NCBI GenBank assembly: GCA_964572365.1
Contig: CAZNFK010000005.1
Location: 1-44,742 of the forward strand
Direction: 5' to 3'
DNA: 44,742 nt
From: Salinimicrobium sp964572365
GTDB lineage: Bacteria; Bacteroidota; Bacteroidia; Flavobacteriales; Flavobacteriaceae
In this document: piece after piece, positions 1-7,757 of the stretch
How positions within the stretch are numbered: the first letter of the stretch is position 1
Layout of the letters: every line of letters starts with the position of its first letter
The notes under the pieces: generated by a model
Database searches by the model: none
Seen by the model: only the letters and a program-made list of their open reading frames with translations
Told to the model about the DNA's origin: nothing
Translations under genes and position numbers: made by a program

Positions 1-917
1 ATTTTCACATTCTGAAATGTGATCGCTCCCTTTATTACCCCTGCAATAGTTGAAAGCAATGCTTCAATGATATGCATCTTCAATTCGCTTTTGTTGTAGA
101 TAAGGCTCACCTCTCTTGCAGGAGATGGTTCGGTAAACATCTTTAGATTCTTCTTTTCGCCTTCCTGCATCTCTAAAGTATGCAGATACGGCAATAATGT
201 CATTCCCAGACCTTCATTGGCAAGTTTGACGAGAGTCTCGAAACTTCCGCTTTCAAGTTGAAAATGATCATCGCCAGGGGTTCTCGTTGATTTACAAAGG
301 TTGAGGATACCATCTTTAAAGCAATGACCATCCTGCAGCAATAAAATATCGTCAAGGTCAAGATCATCTACTTCCAATTTACTCTTCGAGCTTAGGCGAT
401 GTCCTTGGGGTATATATCCTACGAAAGGCTCGTAATATAGAGGTGCCTCCTTGATATTTGGAAGTTCAAGGGGAGTAGCCGCAATAGCAGCATCCAGATG
501 TCCATCCAGTAATTTTTCAATAATGGCTTCTGTATGGAGTTCTTCTATCTTAAGTTTTACTTTAGGATATTTCTTAATGAACGATTTCAGGAACATAGGG
601 AGCAGGGTAGGCATCACCGTAGGAATGACCCCCAAACGGAATAAGCCACCTACAAAGCCTTTTTGCTGATCAACAATATCCTGAATTCGGTCGCTTTCAT
701 TGACGATGTTCCGCGCCTGCTGCACGATCTTTTTGCCGGTCTCGGTAAGTTCAATGGGTTTCTTACTCCGGTCAAAAATAAGTACATCCAATTCGTCTTC
801 CAGCTTTTGTATCTGCATTGACAGCGTAGGTTGGGTCACAAATACCTTTTGAGCTGCTTTGGTAAAATTCTGATGTTCAGCAACCGCCAGAACATAGTGT
901 AACTGCGTGATCGTCAT
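1..917 (-). CDS. oxyR: OxyR-type LysR family peroxide-sensing regulator (3' end cut by window)
   Basis: The reading frame is open from the ATG at 915-917 to the window edge, giving 305 codons without a stop. The N-terminus is a LysR winged helix (MTITQLHYVLAVAEHQNFT, then the VTQPTLSMQIQKLE recognition region). The effector domain contains HCFKDGILNLC, two cysteines nine residues apart, as in the redox pair Cys199/Cys208 of E. coli OxyR. The E. coli protein is 305 residues, so only a few C-terminal residues should be missing. A good Bacteroidota -7 box lies upstream at 939-946. No TGAY-N4-RTCA site is seen here, so the gene is probably outside the regulon described for the rest of the window. 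Its likely role is activating catalase/peroxidase genes when the cysteines are oxidised. Confidence 0.92.
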   Translation of the reverse strand, partial: MTITQLHYVLAVAEHQNFTKAAQKVFVTQPTLSMQIQKLEDELDVLIFDRSKKPIELTETGKKIVQQARNIVNESDRIQDIVDQQKGFVGGLFRLGVIPTVMPTLLPMFLKSFIKKYPKVKLKIEELHTEAIIEKLLDGHLDAAIAATPLELPNIKEAPLYYEPFVGYIPQGHRLSSKSKLEVDDLDLDDILLLQDGHCFKDGILNLCKSTRTPGDDHFQLESGSFETLVKLANEGLGMTLLPYLHTLEMQEGEKKNLKMFTEPSPAREVSLIYNKSELKMHIIEALLSTIAGVIKGAITFQNVK

Positions 918-938
918 TCGAAGCTATTTTATTGAGAA

Positions 939-946
939 CAAAGGTA
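939..946 (-). promoter_or_regulatory. Probable oxyR -7 promoter element
   Basis: On the minus strand this reads TACCTTTG, a full match to the Bacteroidota -7 consensus TAnnTTTG, 21 bases before the oxyR start codon. I see no clear TTTG -33 box at the usual distance. An A/T-rich imperfect palindrome lies just upstream and could be an autoregulatory site. Confidence 0.5.
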
Positions 947-1030
947 TAAATATTTCTTATTATCCAGCTAATAACTTTTGCAGGTAGTCTATGGTAAAAG
1001 GACAGGAACTTTTTATATAAGGAATGGTCA

Positions 1031-1915
1031 TTAGCAACAACCCGATCCCGGAGCGCAGGAATTATCTTTAAGGTCTATCATCTGGATTTTTTTCTTTTTT
1101 GACTCACCTCCCGGTTTCTGACCAAAGACCGTAATACTGAAGATCCCTGTCTTCCCGGCGTGGAAGGTTTTAATTTCTTCGGAAGTGAGGTATTTTTTCA
1201 GGATATCCTCAGGAATAATTATAGGTTTTTCTTTTTGAAGAACGGTGTTTTCAAAACCTGATTCTTTAATGTAACCGAGGTATTCCTCTTTTTGAATCGC
1301 TCCCGATACGCAACCTGCATACATTTCGGCGTCCTCTTGTAACGCCTTGGGAAGTGCACCGACCAGCACAATATCTGAAATACTGAAGTGTCCGCCGGGC
1401 TTTAATACCCTGTAAATTTCCTTGATCACTTTTTGCTTGTCTGGAACCAGGTTGAGCACACAGTTACTTACCACCACATCGGCCACATCGTTAGAAACCG
1501 GCATGTCGTCTATATCTCCCTCCCGGAATTCAACGTTGTTCAAACCAAGTTTCTCTGCATTAGACCTTGCTTTTTTGATCATTGCCGGGGTGAAATCGAT
1601 CCCGATCACCTTACCCGAGGCTCCTGTCTCGTGCCGTGCGATGAAACAGTCATTACCCGCACCCGACCCAAGGTCGATCACGGTGTCACCTTCTTTTATC
1701 TGAGCGAATTGTGTCGGAAGTCCGCAGCCGAGCCCCAGGTCTGCCTCCTCGTTATATCCTTGCATTCCTGTGTAATCATCGGTCATGATGTTGTAAACCT
1801 CTCCCGAAGCATATCCGGCACCACAGCAGGAGGACTGGTTTAGAGATTTTTCCTGTTCGGCGATCTGGCTGTACTTTTTCCTGACAACGTCTTTAATATT
1901 TTCTGCAGTTTTCAT
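1031..1915 (-). CDS. arsM: Arsenite S-adenosylmethionine methyltransferase ArsM
   Basis: This class I methyltransferase should methylate As(III) using SAM. The SAM-binding motif is VIDLGSGAGNDCF, followed by GIDFTPAMI. Cysteines that bind arsenite in the family are visible: the N-terminal NQSSCCGAGY pair, VSNCVLNL and YAGCVSGA. The C-terminus ends in a further cysteine cluster (NSCAPGSGCC). I chose the ATG at 1915 (MKTAEN). An upstream TTG at 1942 would overlap the arsR stop and sits almost on an AAGGAG sequence. It follows arsR by 17 bases and is surely co-transcribed. The usual arsenate reductase and arsenite pump genes are absent, so detoxification here would rest on methylation. Confidence 0.9.
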   Translation of the reverse strand: MKTAENIKDVVRKKYSQIAEQEKSLNQSSCCGAGYASGEVYNIMTDDYTGMQGYNEEADLGLGCGLPTQFAQIKEGDTVIDLGSGAGNDCFIARHETGASGKVIGIDFTPAMIKKARSNAEKLGLNNVEFREGDIDDMPVSNDVADVVVSNCVLNLVPDKQKVIKEIYRVLKPGGHFSISDIVLVGALPKALQEDAEMYAGCVSGAIQKEEYLGYIKESGFENTVLQKEKPIIIPEDILKKYLTSEEIKTFHAGKTGIFSITVFGQKPGGESKKKKIQMIDLKDNSCAPGSGCC

Positions 1916-1932
1916 GTGATAAGGTTTTATGA

Positions 1933-2268
1933 TTAACAACAATCTCCTTTGGAAGGTTCTTCAAATTTTCCAAAAAGCCCCCTGAATGAAGCTTCAATTT
2001 CTTTCCATTTTTCAGGATCAATGCAATAGCATACAGATACTCCTTCAATAGTGCCTTTTATGATCCCAACATCCCGTAATTCCCGTAAGTGCTGACTTAT
2101 CGTGGCTTGAGCCAGTCCGAGTTCCTGAACAAGATCTCCGTTGATGCAGGTTCTGGACCTTAGCAGGTATTCAATAATAGCGATGCGGGCAGGATGTGCC
2201 ATGGCTTTAGCCAGGGTAGCTAACTTATTTTGCTGAGGGGTAAAAAGGTCTTTTTTGGTAACTCCCAT
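1933..2268 (-). CDS. arsR: ArsR/SmtB family metalloregulator
   Basis: A 111-residue winged-helix repressor. Its core is AKAMAHPARIAIIEYLL followed by the recognition helix region LGLAQATISQHLRELRDVG. Cysteines occur in SRTCINGD, in SVCYCID and as a C-terminal CC, which are candidate As(III)/Sb(III) ligands. They are not the classical CVCDLC motif of E. coli ArsR, so the binding site would be of another subclass. It heads the arsR-arsM operon, and a perfect palindrome just upstream of the start is the likely self-operator. Confidence 0.88.
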   Translation of the reverse strand: MGVTKKDLFTPQQNKLATLAKAMAHPARIAIIEYLLRSRTCINGDLVQELGLAQATISQHLRELRDVGIIKGTIEGVSVCYCIDPEKWKEIEASFRGLFGKFEEPSKGDCC

Positions 2269-2279
2269 GATATTATTTT

Positions 2280-2291
2280 ATATTGCAATAT
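2280..2291. promoter_or_regulatory. Putative ArsR operator
   Basis: ATATTGCAATAT is a perfect 12-bp palindrome located 12 bases upstream of the arsR ATG, where a repressor would block the promoter. Assignment to ArsR is inferred from position. Confidence 0.45.
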
Positions 2292-2335
2292 TACGATAAA
2301 ATAGATCAAATGTCAAGTAAAATCTTTTGACTGTC

Positions 2336-2365
2336 TAAAAAATACTACAGGCCCCAAGGGGCCTG
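2336..2365 (-). terminator. Intrinsic terminator of the 3306-2420 operon
   Basis: On the minus strand an 8-bp G/C-rich stem (CAGGCCCC / GGGGCCTG, 2-base loop) is followed by TAGTATTTTTT. It lies 55 bases after the stop of the gene ending at 2420. Confidence 0.8.
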
Positions 2366-2419
2366 CAGGCTCTAAAACTCTCTGTGTGCTATGAAGAATC
2401 TTAGGTTAGATGTTTCCAA

Positions 2420-2863
2420 TTAGGTTAGTAATCTCTTCTGTTTTTGTTGTTTAAGGGCATGGGTTACAGCTTCAAAGATCTCTTTCTTCAGTTGTTTATA
2501 TTCCTTTGTATACTCATTGACAGCCTGCAAGATCCTTTTATGCTCCTGCCTGTATTGTCTTCCTTCTTTAGGTTCGTCAACATTTTCCACCAGTCTTTGT
2601 AGCCTGTTAGAATGCTCGTTGACCTGTTCCTGCAAATGGGTCAATTGACTTCTTGAATCAGTCAATCGCTCAATAAGTTCTTTAATCCTTGAAAAAAGAT
2701 GGGATTCAATAATGGGCATGGTGTATTCCCTTAACATATCCTCAAAGAACCTGTGCTCATCCTGTATGAACCCGATCTCTGACTGCCATTGCAGGGAGGA
2801 GAAGTGCATTTCATCTGGTGTTTTCCACTCAATGTACCTGAATTTGGGTGTTTTATTTTTCAT
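2420..2863 (-). CDS. Small all-helical protein of unknown function (paralogue 2 of 3)
   Basis: 147 residues with no signal peptide or membrane segment. I do not recognise a named family. It begins with a hydrophilic stretch, then W-Q-S-E-I-G-F-I-Q-D-E-H-R-F-F-E-D-M-L, then a long coiled-coil-like region rich in K, E, Q and L, and a basic C-terminus (KQQKQKRLLT). The aromatic-acidic pattern W-x-S/K-E/D-I/L-x-F-I-x-x-E/D-x-x-F-L/F also occurs in the upstream gene (2875-3306, partly) and in the protein at 16069-16518, so the three look like one paralogous family. It lies 11 bases downstream of its partner and is co-transcribed from the TGAY-N4-RTCA promoter at 3327-3370. Function unknown; a soluble helical-bundle stress protein is a guess. 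Confidence 0.75.
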   Translation of the reverse strand: MKNKTPKFRYIEWKTPDEMHFSSLQWQSEIGFIQDEHRFFEDMLREYTMPIIESHLFSRIKELIERLTDSRSQLTHLQEQVNEHSNRLQRLVENVDEPKEGRQYRQEHKRILQAVNEYTKEYKQLKKEIFEAVTHALKQQKQKRLLT

Positions 2864-2874
2864 GGCCTATGTCT

Positions 2875-3306
2875 TTAATGTTCTTTACTGCTTTTTCTTA
2901 ATAAACCTGCTGTATAGGAAAAAACTTCCAGTTTAAACTGGCTGAAGTGCTTCAGGAAGTCCATTACCCTTTGCTCCAATTTAAGATGTTCCTCATGATA
3001 AAAGATCTCACAACCAATGTCCTCACACTCCAGCATGCCTTCAATATCGTAACGATTATTATGGACATCCCTGTTAAGGTCCAAATTGTCAGATTTGAAA
3101 TTCTCCAGTTGAGAAGTGTAGAACTGTAGTTTTTCATACAGGTTAAGAATGTTTTTCTGAAAGATATCGGCATCCAGAAATTTTTCAAGGAAATGGATCT
3201 CTTCAGTGGAATAAGATAGCCGGATTTTCCAGTCTTCATTTTCTTTTAGAAGCTGCGCAATTTCCTTTTCATTTGCTGAAAATTTCTTAGTGGCTGACCG
3301 TGGCAT
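2875..3306 (-). CDS. Small all-helical protein of unknown function (paralogue 1 of 3)
   Basis: 143 residues, soluble and predicted mostly helical. After a basic N-terminus it shows W-K-I-R-L-S-Y-S-T-E-E-I-H-F-L-E-K-F-L, resembling the motif in the neighbouring 147-residue protein and in the 149-residue protein at 16069-16518. The C-terminal half has a further helix pair (HEEHLKLEQRVMDFLKHF, then FKLEVFSYTAGLL), matching H-E-V-L...F-V-K-G-F...K-E-V-Y in the third paralogue. It is the first gene of a two-gene operon. The promoter carries a perfect TGATAAATGTCA site 53 bases before the ATG. No function is claimed; shared regulation suggests a stress role. Confidence 0.75.
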   Translation of the reverse strand: MPRSATKKFSANEKEIAQLLKENEDWKIRLSYSTEEIHFLEKFLDADIFQKNILNLYEKLQFYTSQLENFKSDNLDLNRDVHNNRYDIEGMLECEDIGCEIFYHEEHLKLEQRVMDFLKHFSQFKLEVFSYTAGLLRKSSKEH

Positions 3307-3326
3307 AACACTCTGTTTTATAATGT

Positions 3327-3370
3327 ATAAGGTAGTGTTTTTTCCGTTTAAAAGAAAATGATAAATGTCA
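3327..3370 (-). promoter_or_regulatory. Crp/Fnr-like site and -7 box of the 3306-2420 operon
   Basis: The palindrome TGATAAATGTCA (3359-3370) precedes the minus-strand -7 box TACCTTAT (3334-3327). The distance from site centre to box start is 30.5 bp, one base longer than at the other sites. Confidence 0.7.
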
Positions 3371-3452
3371 AGTCAAAGGAAAAAATAAGTTGAGAAATCA
3401 TTAAGGTTTAACAAAAAAAGAAGGGAGAAAAAATATTTTTTCCTTCATGTAA

Positions 3453-3479
3453 TTTGAATATTAAAATAATCTACATTTG
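3453..3479 (+). promoter_or_regulatory. Probable housekeeping promoter of the 3510 lipoprotein gene
   Basis: TACATTTG (3472-3479) is a full match to the Bacteroidota -7 consensus. TTTG at 3453-3456 could be the -33 box, although the spacer of 15 is shorter than usual. Confidence 0.5.
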
Positions 3480-3509
3480 GCGACTCAAACAATTAATTAT
3501 TGATTTAAA

Positions 3510-3737
3510 ATGAAAAAATCATTTTTGACTTTTGCTGTTATCGCAATGGTATTAAGTTTTACTTCTTGTAAAGAAACTCCTGCTGAAACTACTGAAGAGA
3601 GTGCAGTAGAGGTAATGGAAACTCCTGCTGAAACTCCTGTAGAAGCAGTTGAGACTCCTGCTGAAGAAGTAGTCGATACCACTGGGACCGGCGGTACTGT
3701 AGTAGAAGACAATACTAATACAACCTCAGTAGAGTAA
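3510..3737 (+). CDS. Small acidic repeat lipoprotein
   Basis: 75 residues. The signal peptide MKKSFLTFAVIAMVLSFTSC ends in a lipobox (FTSC), so the mature protein is lipid-anchored at Cys20. The mature part is low-complexity and acidic: repeated ETPAE/ETPVEAVETPAEE units and a Thr/Gly/Asn-rich tail. It has no recognisable domain. It has its own promoter without the TGAY-N4-RTCA site and ends in a strong terminator that also overlaps the end of the convergent nuclease gene. It may be an abundant surface or periplasmic spacer protein; function unknown. Confidence 0.8.
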   Translation: MKKSFLTFAVIAMVLSFTSCKETPAETTEESAVEVMETPAETPVEAVETPAEEVVDTTGTGGTVVEDNTNTTSVE

Positions 3738-3775
3738 TCTCTTTTAAAGAGGTAGGTAGTATATGCCTGATGATG

Positions 3776-3810
3776 GGATCTGTAACACTGTTACAGATCC
3801 TTTTATTTTT
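3776..3810 (+). terminator. Intrinsic terminator of the small lipoprotein gene
   Basis: A perfect 10-bp stem GGATCTGTAA / TTACAGATCC with a 5-base loop is followed by TTTTATTTTT. The T-tract overlaps the stop codon of the convergent gene at 3803. Confidence 0.9.
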
Positions 3811-5185
3811 CCCCAATCGGAATTTCGACAATTTCATTATGCTGGGGTAAATGCACCTTCCAGTGCATCGAATCCTTTAACTTCACCCTTAGCGCATCTC
3901 TTGAAGTGCTTTCGCCATGGATAAGGAAAACCGTTTCAGGAATATTCTTTATCCCGCTTACCCAATCCAGTAAGCCCTGTTGATCTGCATGGGCAGAAAG
4001 GCTGCTTATGTTCAAAATTTCTGCGTTGACTTCACAGTATTTCCCGAAGATCTTTATTTCATGGGCCCCTTCCTGTAATAATCTGCCACGGGTACCTTCA
4101 GCCTGAAAACCCACAAGCATTACAGAAGTTTCTGGTTTATCAATATAATATCTCAGATAGGTTAGGACTCTACCTCCCGTAACCATCCCGCTGCCGGCAA
4201 TGACTACTTTTGGCCGATTGTCATCTACTGTTGCCCAGGTATCTTTATAGGAAGTGATTATTTCAAAGAAATTTTCCATGGACTTAAGATCGGCTTTAGA
4301 TAGCTTATGCCAGCCGGGAAATCGTTCGAAAACAGTCCATACCGCATTTCCCATGGGGCTGTCAATGAATACGGGAATGTGAGGGATCTTGTTTTGTTCG
4401 TAAAGTTTCCAAATGAGGAACATAAGGGTTTGAAGCCGTTCCACTGCGAAGCTGGGAATGATAAGTGTTCCTTTTTTCTGAAGGGATTCTTTAATCACCC
4501 TGGCAAGCAGGGCCCCTGCATCTTCCCTGGGATGAAGTCGCTCACCGTAAGTGCTTTCCAGAAAAAGGTAATCTGCCCATTCCGGCCGCACGGGTGGTTC
4601 CAAGAGCAGATCTTCTTCCCTGCCTATGTCTCCCGAAAAAACGAAGATCTTTCCGAAGATCTCGAGTTCAATAAAGGTAGCACCAAGAATGTGTCCGTTC
4701 TTCTGAAACCGGTATCGTATATTTTCTGAGGCATCATACCATGAACCGGGCTCGGCATTTTTAAATAAGGTCGTGGTTTTTTCTACATCTTCTATGGTGT
4801 ACAAGGGGAGAGCAGGGTCATGCACGGTAAATTCTTCTTCGTTCGCACGATCGGCATCTTCTTCCTGGATCTTTGCGCTGTCCATCATTATGATCTCAGC
4901 AATTGCAAGAGTAGGGGCGGTCCCCCTTACAATACCATTGAACCCTGAAGCAACCAGCCTTGGCAAGTAGCCGCTGTGGTCCAGATGTCCGTGGGTAAGG
5001 AGCACCAAATCGATCTTTTCGGGAGGAAAGGAAATCTCTTTCCAGTTGAGCTCTCTTAGTTCCTTTAAGCCCTGGAACATTCCGCAGTCTATCAATATAT
5101 TCTTTTCTTCGGTTTCCAAAAGGAACTTGGAGCCGGTAACTGTACCGGCTGCACCGAAAAAATGTATGTTTACTTTCCTACTCAT
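3803..5185 (-). CDS. Metallo-beta-lactamase/beta-CASP RNA-processing nuclease
   Basis: 460 residues with the layout of bacterial CPSF73/Ysh1-like nucleases. Motif 2 is THGHLDHSG (about residues 64-72). Further motifs are GHILGA, the metal-ligand SGDIG, the beta-CASP region with FLESTYG and IPSFAVER, then SGMVTGGR, SLSAHADQ and FLIHGE near the C-terminus. Two zinc ions and endo/exoribonuclease activity are expected. It is the last gene of the operon running from 8606 (three Usp genes, then the ATP-cone nuclease). Its first 8 bases overlap the preceding gene, suggesting translational coupling. In this context it probably handles RNA turnover during stress. Confidence 0.9.
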   Translation of the reverse strand: MSRKVNIHFFGAAGTVTGSKFLLETEEKNILIDCGMFQGLKELRELNWKEISFPPEKIDLVLLTHGHLDHSGYLPRLVASGFNGIVRGTAPTLAIAEIIMMDSAKIQEEDADRANEEEFTVHDPALPLYTIEDVEKTTTLFKNAEPGSWYDASENIRYRFQKNGHILGATFIELEIFGKIFVFSGDIGREEDLLLEPPVRPEWADYLFLESTYGERLHPREDAGALLARVIKESLQKKGTLIIPSFAVERLQTLMFLIWKLYEQNKIPHIPVFIDSPMGNAVWTVFERFPGWHKLSKADLKSMENFFEIITSYKDTWATVDDNRPKVVIAGSGMVTGGRVLTYLRYYIDKPETSVMLVGFQAEGTRGRLLQEGAHEIKIFGKYCEVNAEILNISSLSAHADQQGLLDWVSGIKNIPETVFLIHGESTSRDALRVKLKDSMHWKVHLPQHNEIVEIPIGEK

Positions 5186-6032
5186 TTTTCTGAACTGTAC
5201 ATAACATTTTCATTTCCTTCAGGATCCTTTGCTTTCTGGGTTCCGATACTCCCAGGTGGTCCAGGTAAAATTTATCCTTTACCAGGTCCTGGCAAAGAAC
5301 TACATCCCGGCTAAGCAGGAACTGTTTTTCCCTTTTTGAAAGCAAAGTGGATACCGTAATTGGGTAGAGGCCTGCCTTATCTATCCTTTCTTTCAAACCA
5401 GACCCTTTTGGAAAATCCCAGCCCAAAAGATTAAGCTTAACACATTTTCCATAGCTAAGGGCGTCACTGGTAAAGCGGGTATTGGTCACCACCCAGCCTT
5501 CATTGAAAAATTCTTCGGGATGGTGTTTGGCTTTATAGAAATTTCCAATATCCCTGAACCGGGACTGTATGTACAGGGGGATTTTAACATTGCAAAAGCG
5601 ACCCTGTTCACTATGGAATTTGCATTCAATAAAAAGTGTGATGTTATCTTTTTTGGCGATCACATCTACTTCGTGGGAAACACAGATGCCCTGAACCACT
5701 TTCCCAACCTCCACTTTGTAACCGCTATGCTCAAAAAGGGCGGCAACAAATCGCTCAAAGGGATAACCGGTGGGCCCCAGTTCATAAATGGCTTTTTTAA
5801 GCTTGTACCTGGAAGCCAGTACCGAATCTTTTTCTTTAAGCAGTTCGAAAGCCCGGTTATAGACCTGGCGGGTGGTGATCCCGTCGTAAAGTTCGGACTC
5901 AATTACAGATAATATTCGCTTTATGGATACTTTATCGGCCCCTGATTTCCTTAGCGAACGCGCGATTTTATCTATGGAGAAATTTGCTTTTTCTCCCGAT
6001 GCTGTGGTGATCTTTAATTCAGAAGTATCCAT
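5178..6032 (-). CDS. ATP-cone plus Mrr-like PD-(D/E)XK endonuclease domain protein
   Basis: 284 residues. Residues 1-90 resemble an ATP-cone (ITTASGEKANFSIDKIARSL, later TTRQVYNRAFELL), the nucleotide-sensing module known from ribonucleotide reductase and NrdR. Residues about 90-200 look like an Mrr-type nuclease: GYPFERFVAALFEHSGYKV, then HEVDVIAKKDN and LFIECKFH, giving the D...E-x-K catalytic signature. The C-terminal 60 residues contain a helical segment with LLSRDVVLCQDL that may bind nucleic acid. It sits 8 bases downstream of a Usp gene and overlaps the beta-CASP nuclease gene by 8 bases. The ATP-cone could gate nuclease action by ATP/dATP level; this is inference. Confidence 0.82.
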   Translation of the reverse strand: MDTSELKITTASGEKANFSIDKIARSLRKSGADKVSIKRILSVIESELYDGITTRQVYNRAFELLKEKDSVLASRYKLKKAIYELGPTGYPFERFVAALFEHSGYKVEVGKVVQGICVSHEVDVIAKKDNITLFIECKFHSEQGRFCNVKIPLYIQSRFRDIGNFYKAKHHPEEFFNEGWVVTNTRFTSDALSYGKCVKLNLLGWDFPKGSGLKERIDKAGLYPITVSTLLSKREKQFLLSRDVVLCQDLVKDKFYLDHLGVSEPRKQRILKEMKMLCTVQKNE

Positions 6033-6040
6033 TTTTTAGC

Positions 6041-6889
6041 TTAAGGTTGATGTAAGATCAAAACAGGAACTTTGGAAAAATGTGCCAGGTTCTGGTATAA
6101 AGGATCAAATAACAGGTTTTCTAAAAAGCTGTGTTTTTTGTTTATAAAGGCGATTATATCACTGCCCCGGCTTTCGGTAAAGGAATAAATACCCAAAGGT
6201 ATACTCAGGAATTCCAGTGAATGAAAAGTATATTCTGCATTTTGTTCTTTAAAATGATCCCGGATCCATTTCTTATTTTGTTTTTGCTGCTCGGTTAACC
6301 CGCCTTCTTCAGCTATATGCAAAATACGGATAGGGGCTTTGAATTTTTGGGAAAGCCCTATCAGGAAATTCAGGTCATTTGGTGTGAGTTCTGCTTTAAA
6401 ACCATGGGCGAGCACAATTTCCTCAGGCTTACGGAATTTTACATTGGCAGGTACCGCCAGGATAGGACATCGCTGGATTTCTTCCATGATATTCGCCGTA
6501 TTACTTCCGTAGACAACTTCACTCGAGCCCGTATGCCCTTGGGTGCCTATTATCACTAATTCTGCGCCATGTTTTTTTATTTGCTCCCGTACCGTCCCTA
6601 CCAAAGGTTTATTGGCAGCCACATAGCTAAACTGATGTTCTTGATTAGGAGAGGCAGTTTTCAAATCATCTGACATTTGTTTAAGGCGCTGGTTTATGTT
6701 TTGTCCGGCTTTTTCCATCACTTGAGGTGCAGGAATAGGGGTGAGTCGGCTGCTTTCGTCATATTCATTCACCTTGTAAACGTGCAGGAGTATAAAATGG
6801 CAATCCTCCCTGCTGTATAGCCGCAGCGCGTAAGCAATGGCATTGCGGGAATTTTCTGAAAAATCTGTCGGTAAAAGTATGGTCATCAT
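6041..6889 (-). CDS. Tandem-domain universal stress protein
   Basis: 282 residues made of two UspA folds. Domain 1 begins MMTILLPTDFSENSRNAIAYAL and carries a full ATP-binding motif G-x2-G-x9-G-S (GTQGHTGSSEVVYGS). Domain 2 (from about residue 150) has lost that motif and ends in HFSKVPVLILHQP. It is the third gene of the 8606-3803 operon, starting one base after the stop of the gene before it. Such proteins are made in response to starvation or low oxygen. This copy looks competent to bind ATP in the first domain. Confidence 0.93.
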   Translation of the reverse strand: MMTILLPTDFSENSRNAIAYALRLYSREDCHFILLHVYKVNEYDESSRLTPIPAPQVMEKAGQNINQRLKQMSDDLKTASPNQEHQFSYVAANKPLVGTVREQIKKHGAELVIIGTQGHTGSSEVVYGSNTANIMEEIQRCPILAVPANVKFRKPEEIVLAHGFKAELTPNDLNFLIGLSQKFKAPIRILHIAEEGGLTEQQKQNKKWIRDHFKEQNAEYTFHSLEFLSIPLGIYSFTESRGSDIIAFINKKHSFLENLLFDPLYQNLAHFSKVPVLILHQP

Positions 6890-6890
6890 A

Positions 6891-7736
6891 CTATCTTTTT
6901 TTGCCTGAAGGGATCACCAGGAACGGCACCTTCACATGAAAGCCTATTTCGTTCACCACGGGCCTGAAGAGGAGGTTTTCAAAGAATGAATGCTTGTTGT
7001 TGATCATGACCAGCATATCTATTTCATTTTCTTCCTGGAAATCATAGATAGCCTGCGGCACGCTTTTATCTGCTATACTGTAAAAATGATGGCCATTATC
7101 TTTAAACATTTTTCCCAAAGCTTTCTTCCTTTTTTCTTGTTCCTCGCTAAGGGACGGTCCAAAATAAACATGGAGGATGTGTATGTTGGAGGTATTCCTG
7201 GAAGCGATTTCCTTCAATATTTTAAGAAGTTGGGGAAGATCGGTTTCGTAATCTGACGGGAAAAGGATCTCTTTTGGAGGACGGTATTCAAAATGGGAAG
7301 GAATGGCCAGCAAAGGACATTTTGTCTTCTTGATAGCATGTACCGTGTGAGTACCTAATAGGATTTCCTCGGCATTGGTTGCACCCTTTGTGCCCATAAC
7401 CACCAGGTCGATCTGTTTTTCCTTCACCTGTTCCTTTATCTCATCGCTTAACATGTTGAAGGAAGATATCCTTTTGAATTCGTGATGCTCATTAGGGAAA
7501 TTCCTTTTGATCCTTTTTAGGATGCGGTTCAAACCTTTTAGGGAGTTATTTTTATAGATCTCGGTTAGGGTTGGTTGTGTAGCGCTATATACCAGGTATT
7601 CATTGTCATACAGGATCGGGGTATACGTGTTGAGCAGATAAAAGGTGCATTCTTCTTCGCTTAACAATTGCAGCGCATATTTTATCGCATTATAGGAATT
7701 TTCCGAAAAATCTGTGGGAAGTAAGACGTTTTTCAT
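6891..7736 (-). CDS. Tandem-domain universal stress protein
   Basis: 281 residues, two Usp domains. Domain 1 starts MKNVLLPTDFSENSYNAIKYAL and keeps the nucleotide-binding motif as GTKGATNAEEILLGT, with T replacing the final S. Domain 2 starts near EILFPSDYETDLPQLLKIL and ends VKVPFLVIPSGKKR. It is the second gene of the five-gene operon, 21 bases after the first Usp gene. It is clearly paralogous to its two neighbours and to the copy at 38519-39373, so local duplication built this cluster. Confidence 0.93.
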   Translation of the reverse strand: MKNVLLPTDFSENSYNAIKYALQLLSEEECTFYLLNTYTPILYDNEYLVYSATQPTLTEIYKNNSLKGLNRILKRIKRNFPNEHHEFKRISSFNMLSDEIKEQVKEKQIDLVVMGTKGATNAEEILLGTHTVHAIKKTKCPLLAIPSHFEYRPPKEILFPSDYETDLPQLLKILKEIASRNTSNIHILHVYFGPSLSEEQEKRKKALGKMFKDNGHHFYSIADKSVPQAIYDFQEENEIDMLVMINNKHSFFENLLFRPVVNEIGFHVKVPFLVIPSGKKR

Positions 7737-7757
7737 GGCCGGTGGATTATCAGAAGG

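Noticed and set aside
2303..2314. GATCAAATGTCA upstream of arsR resembles the right half of the regulon site
   Set aside because: The left half does not match (three mismatches to TGAY), and the gene has a better explained operator. Not counted as a regulon member.
4307..4729. 140-codon plus-strand ORF inside the beta-CASP nuclease gene
   Set aside because: Antisense shadow of a well-supported gene; no recognisable domain.
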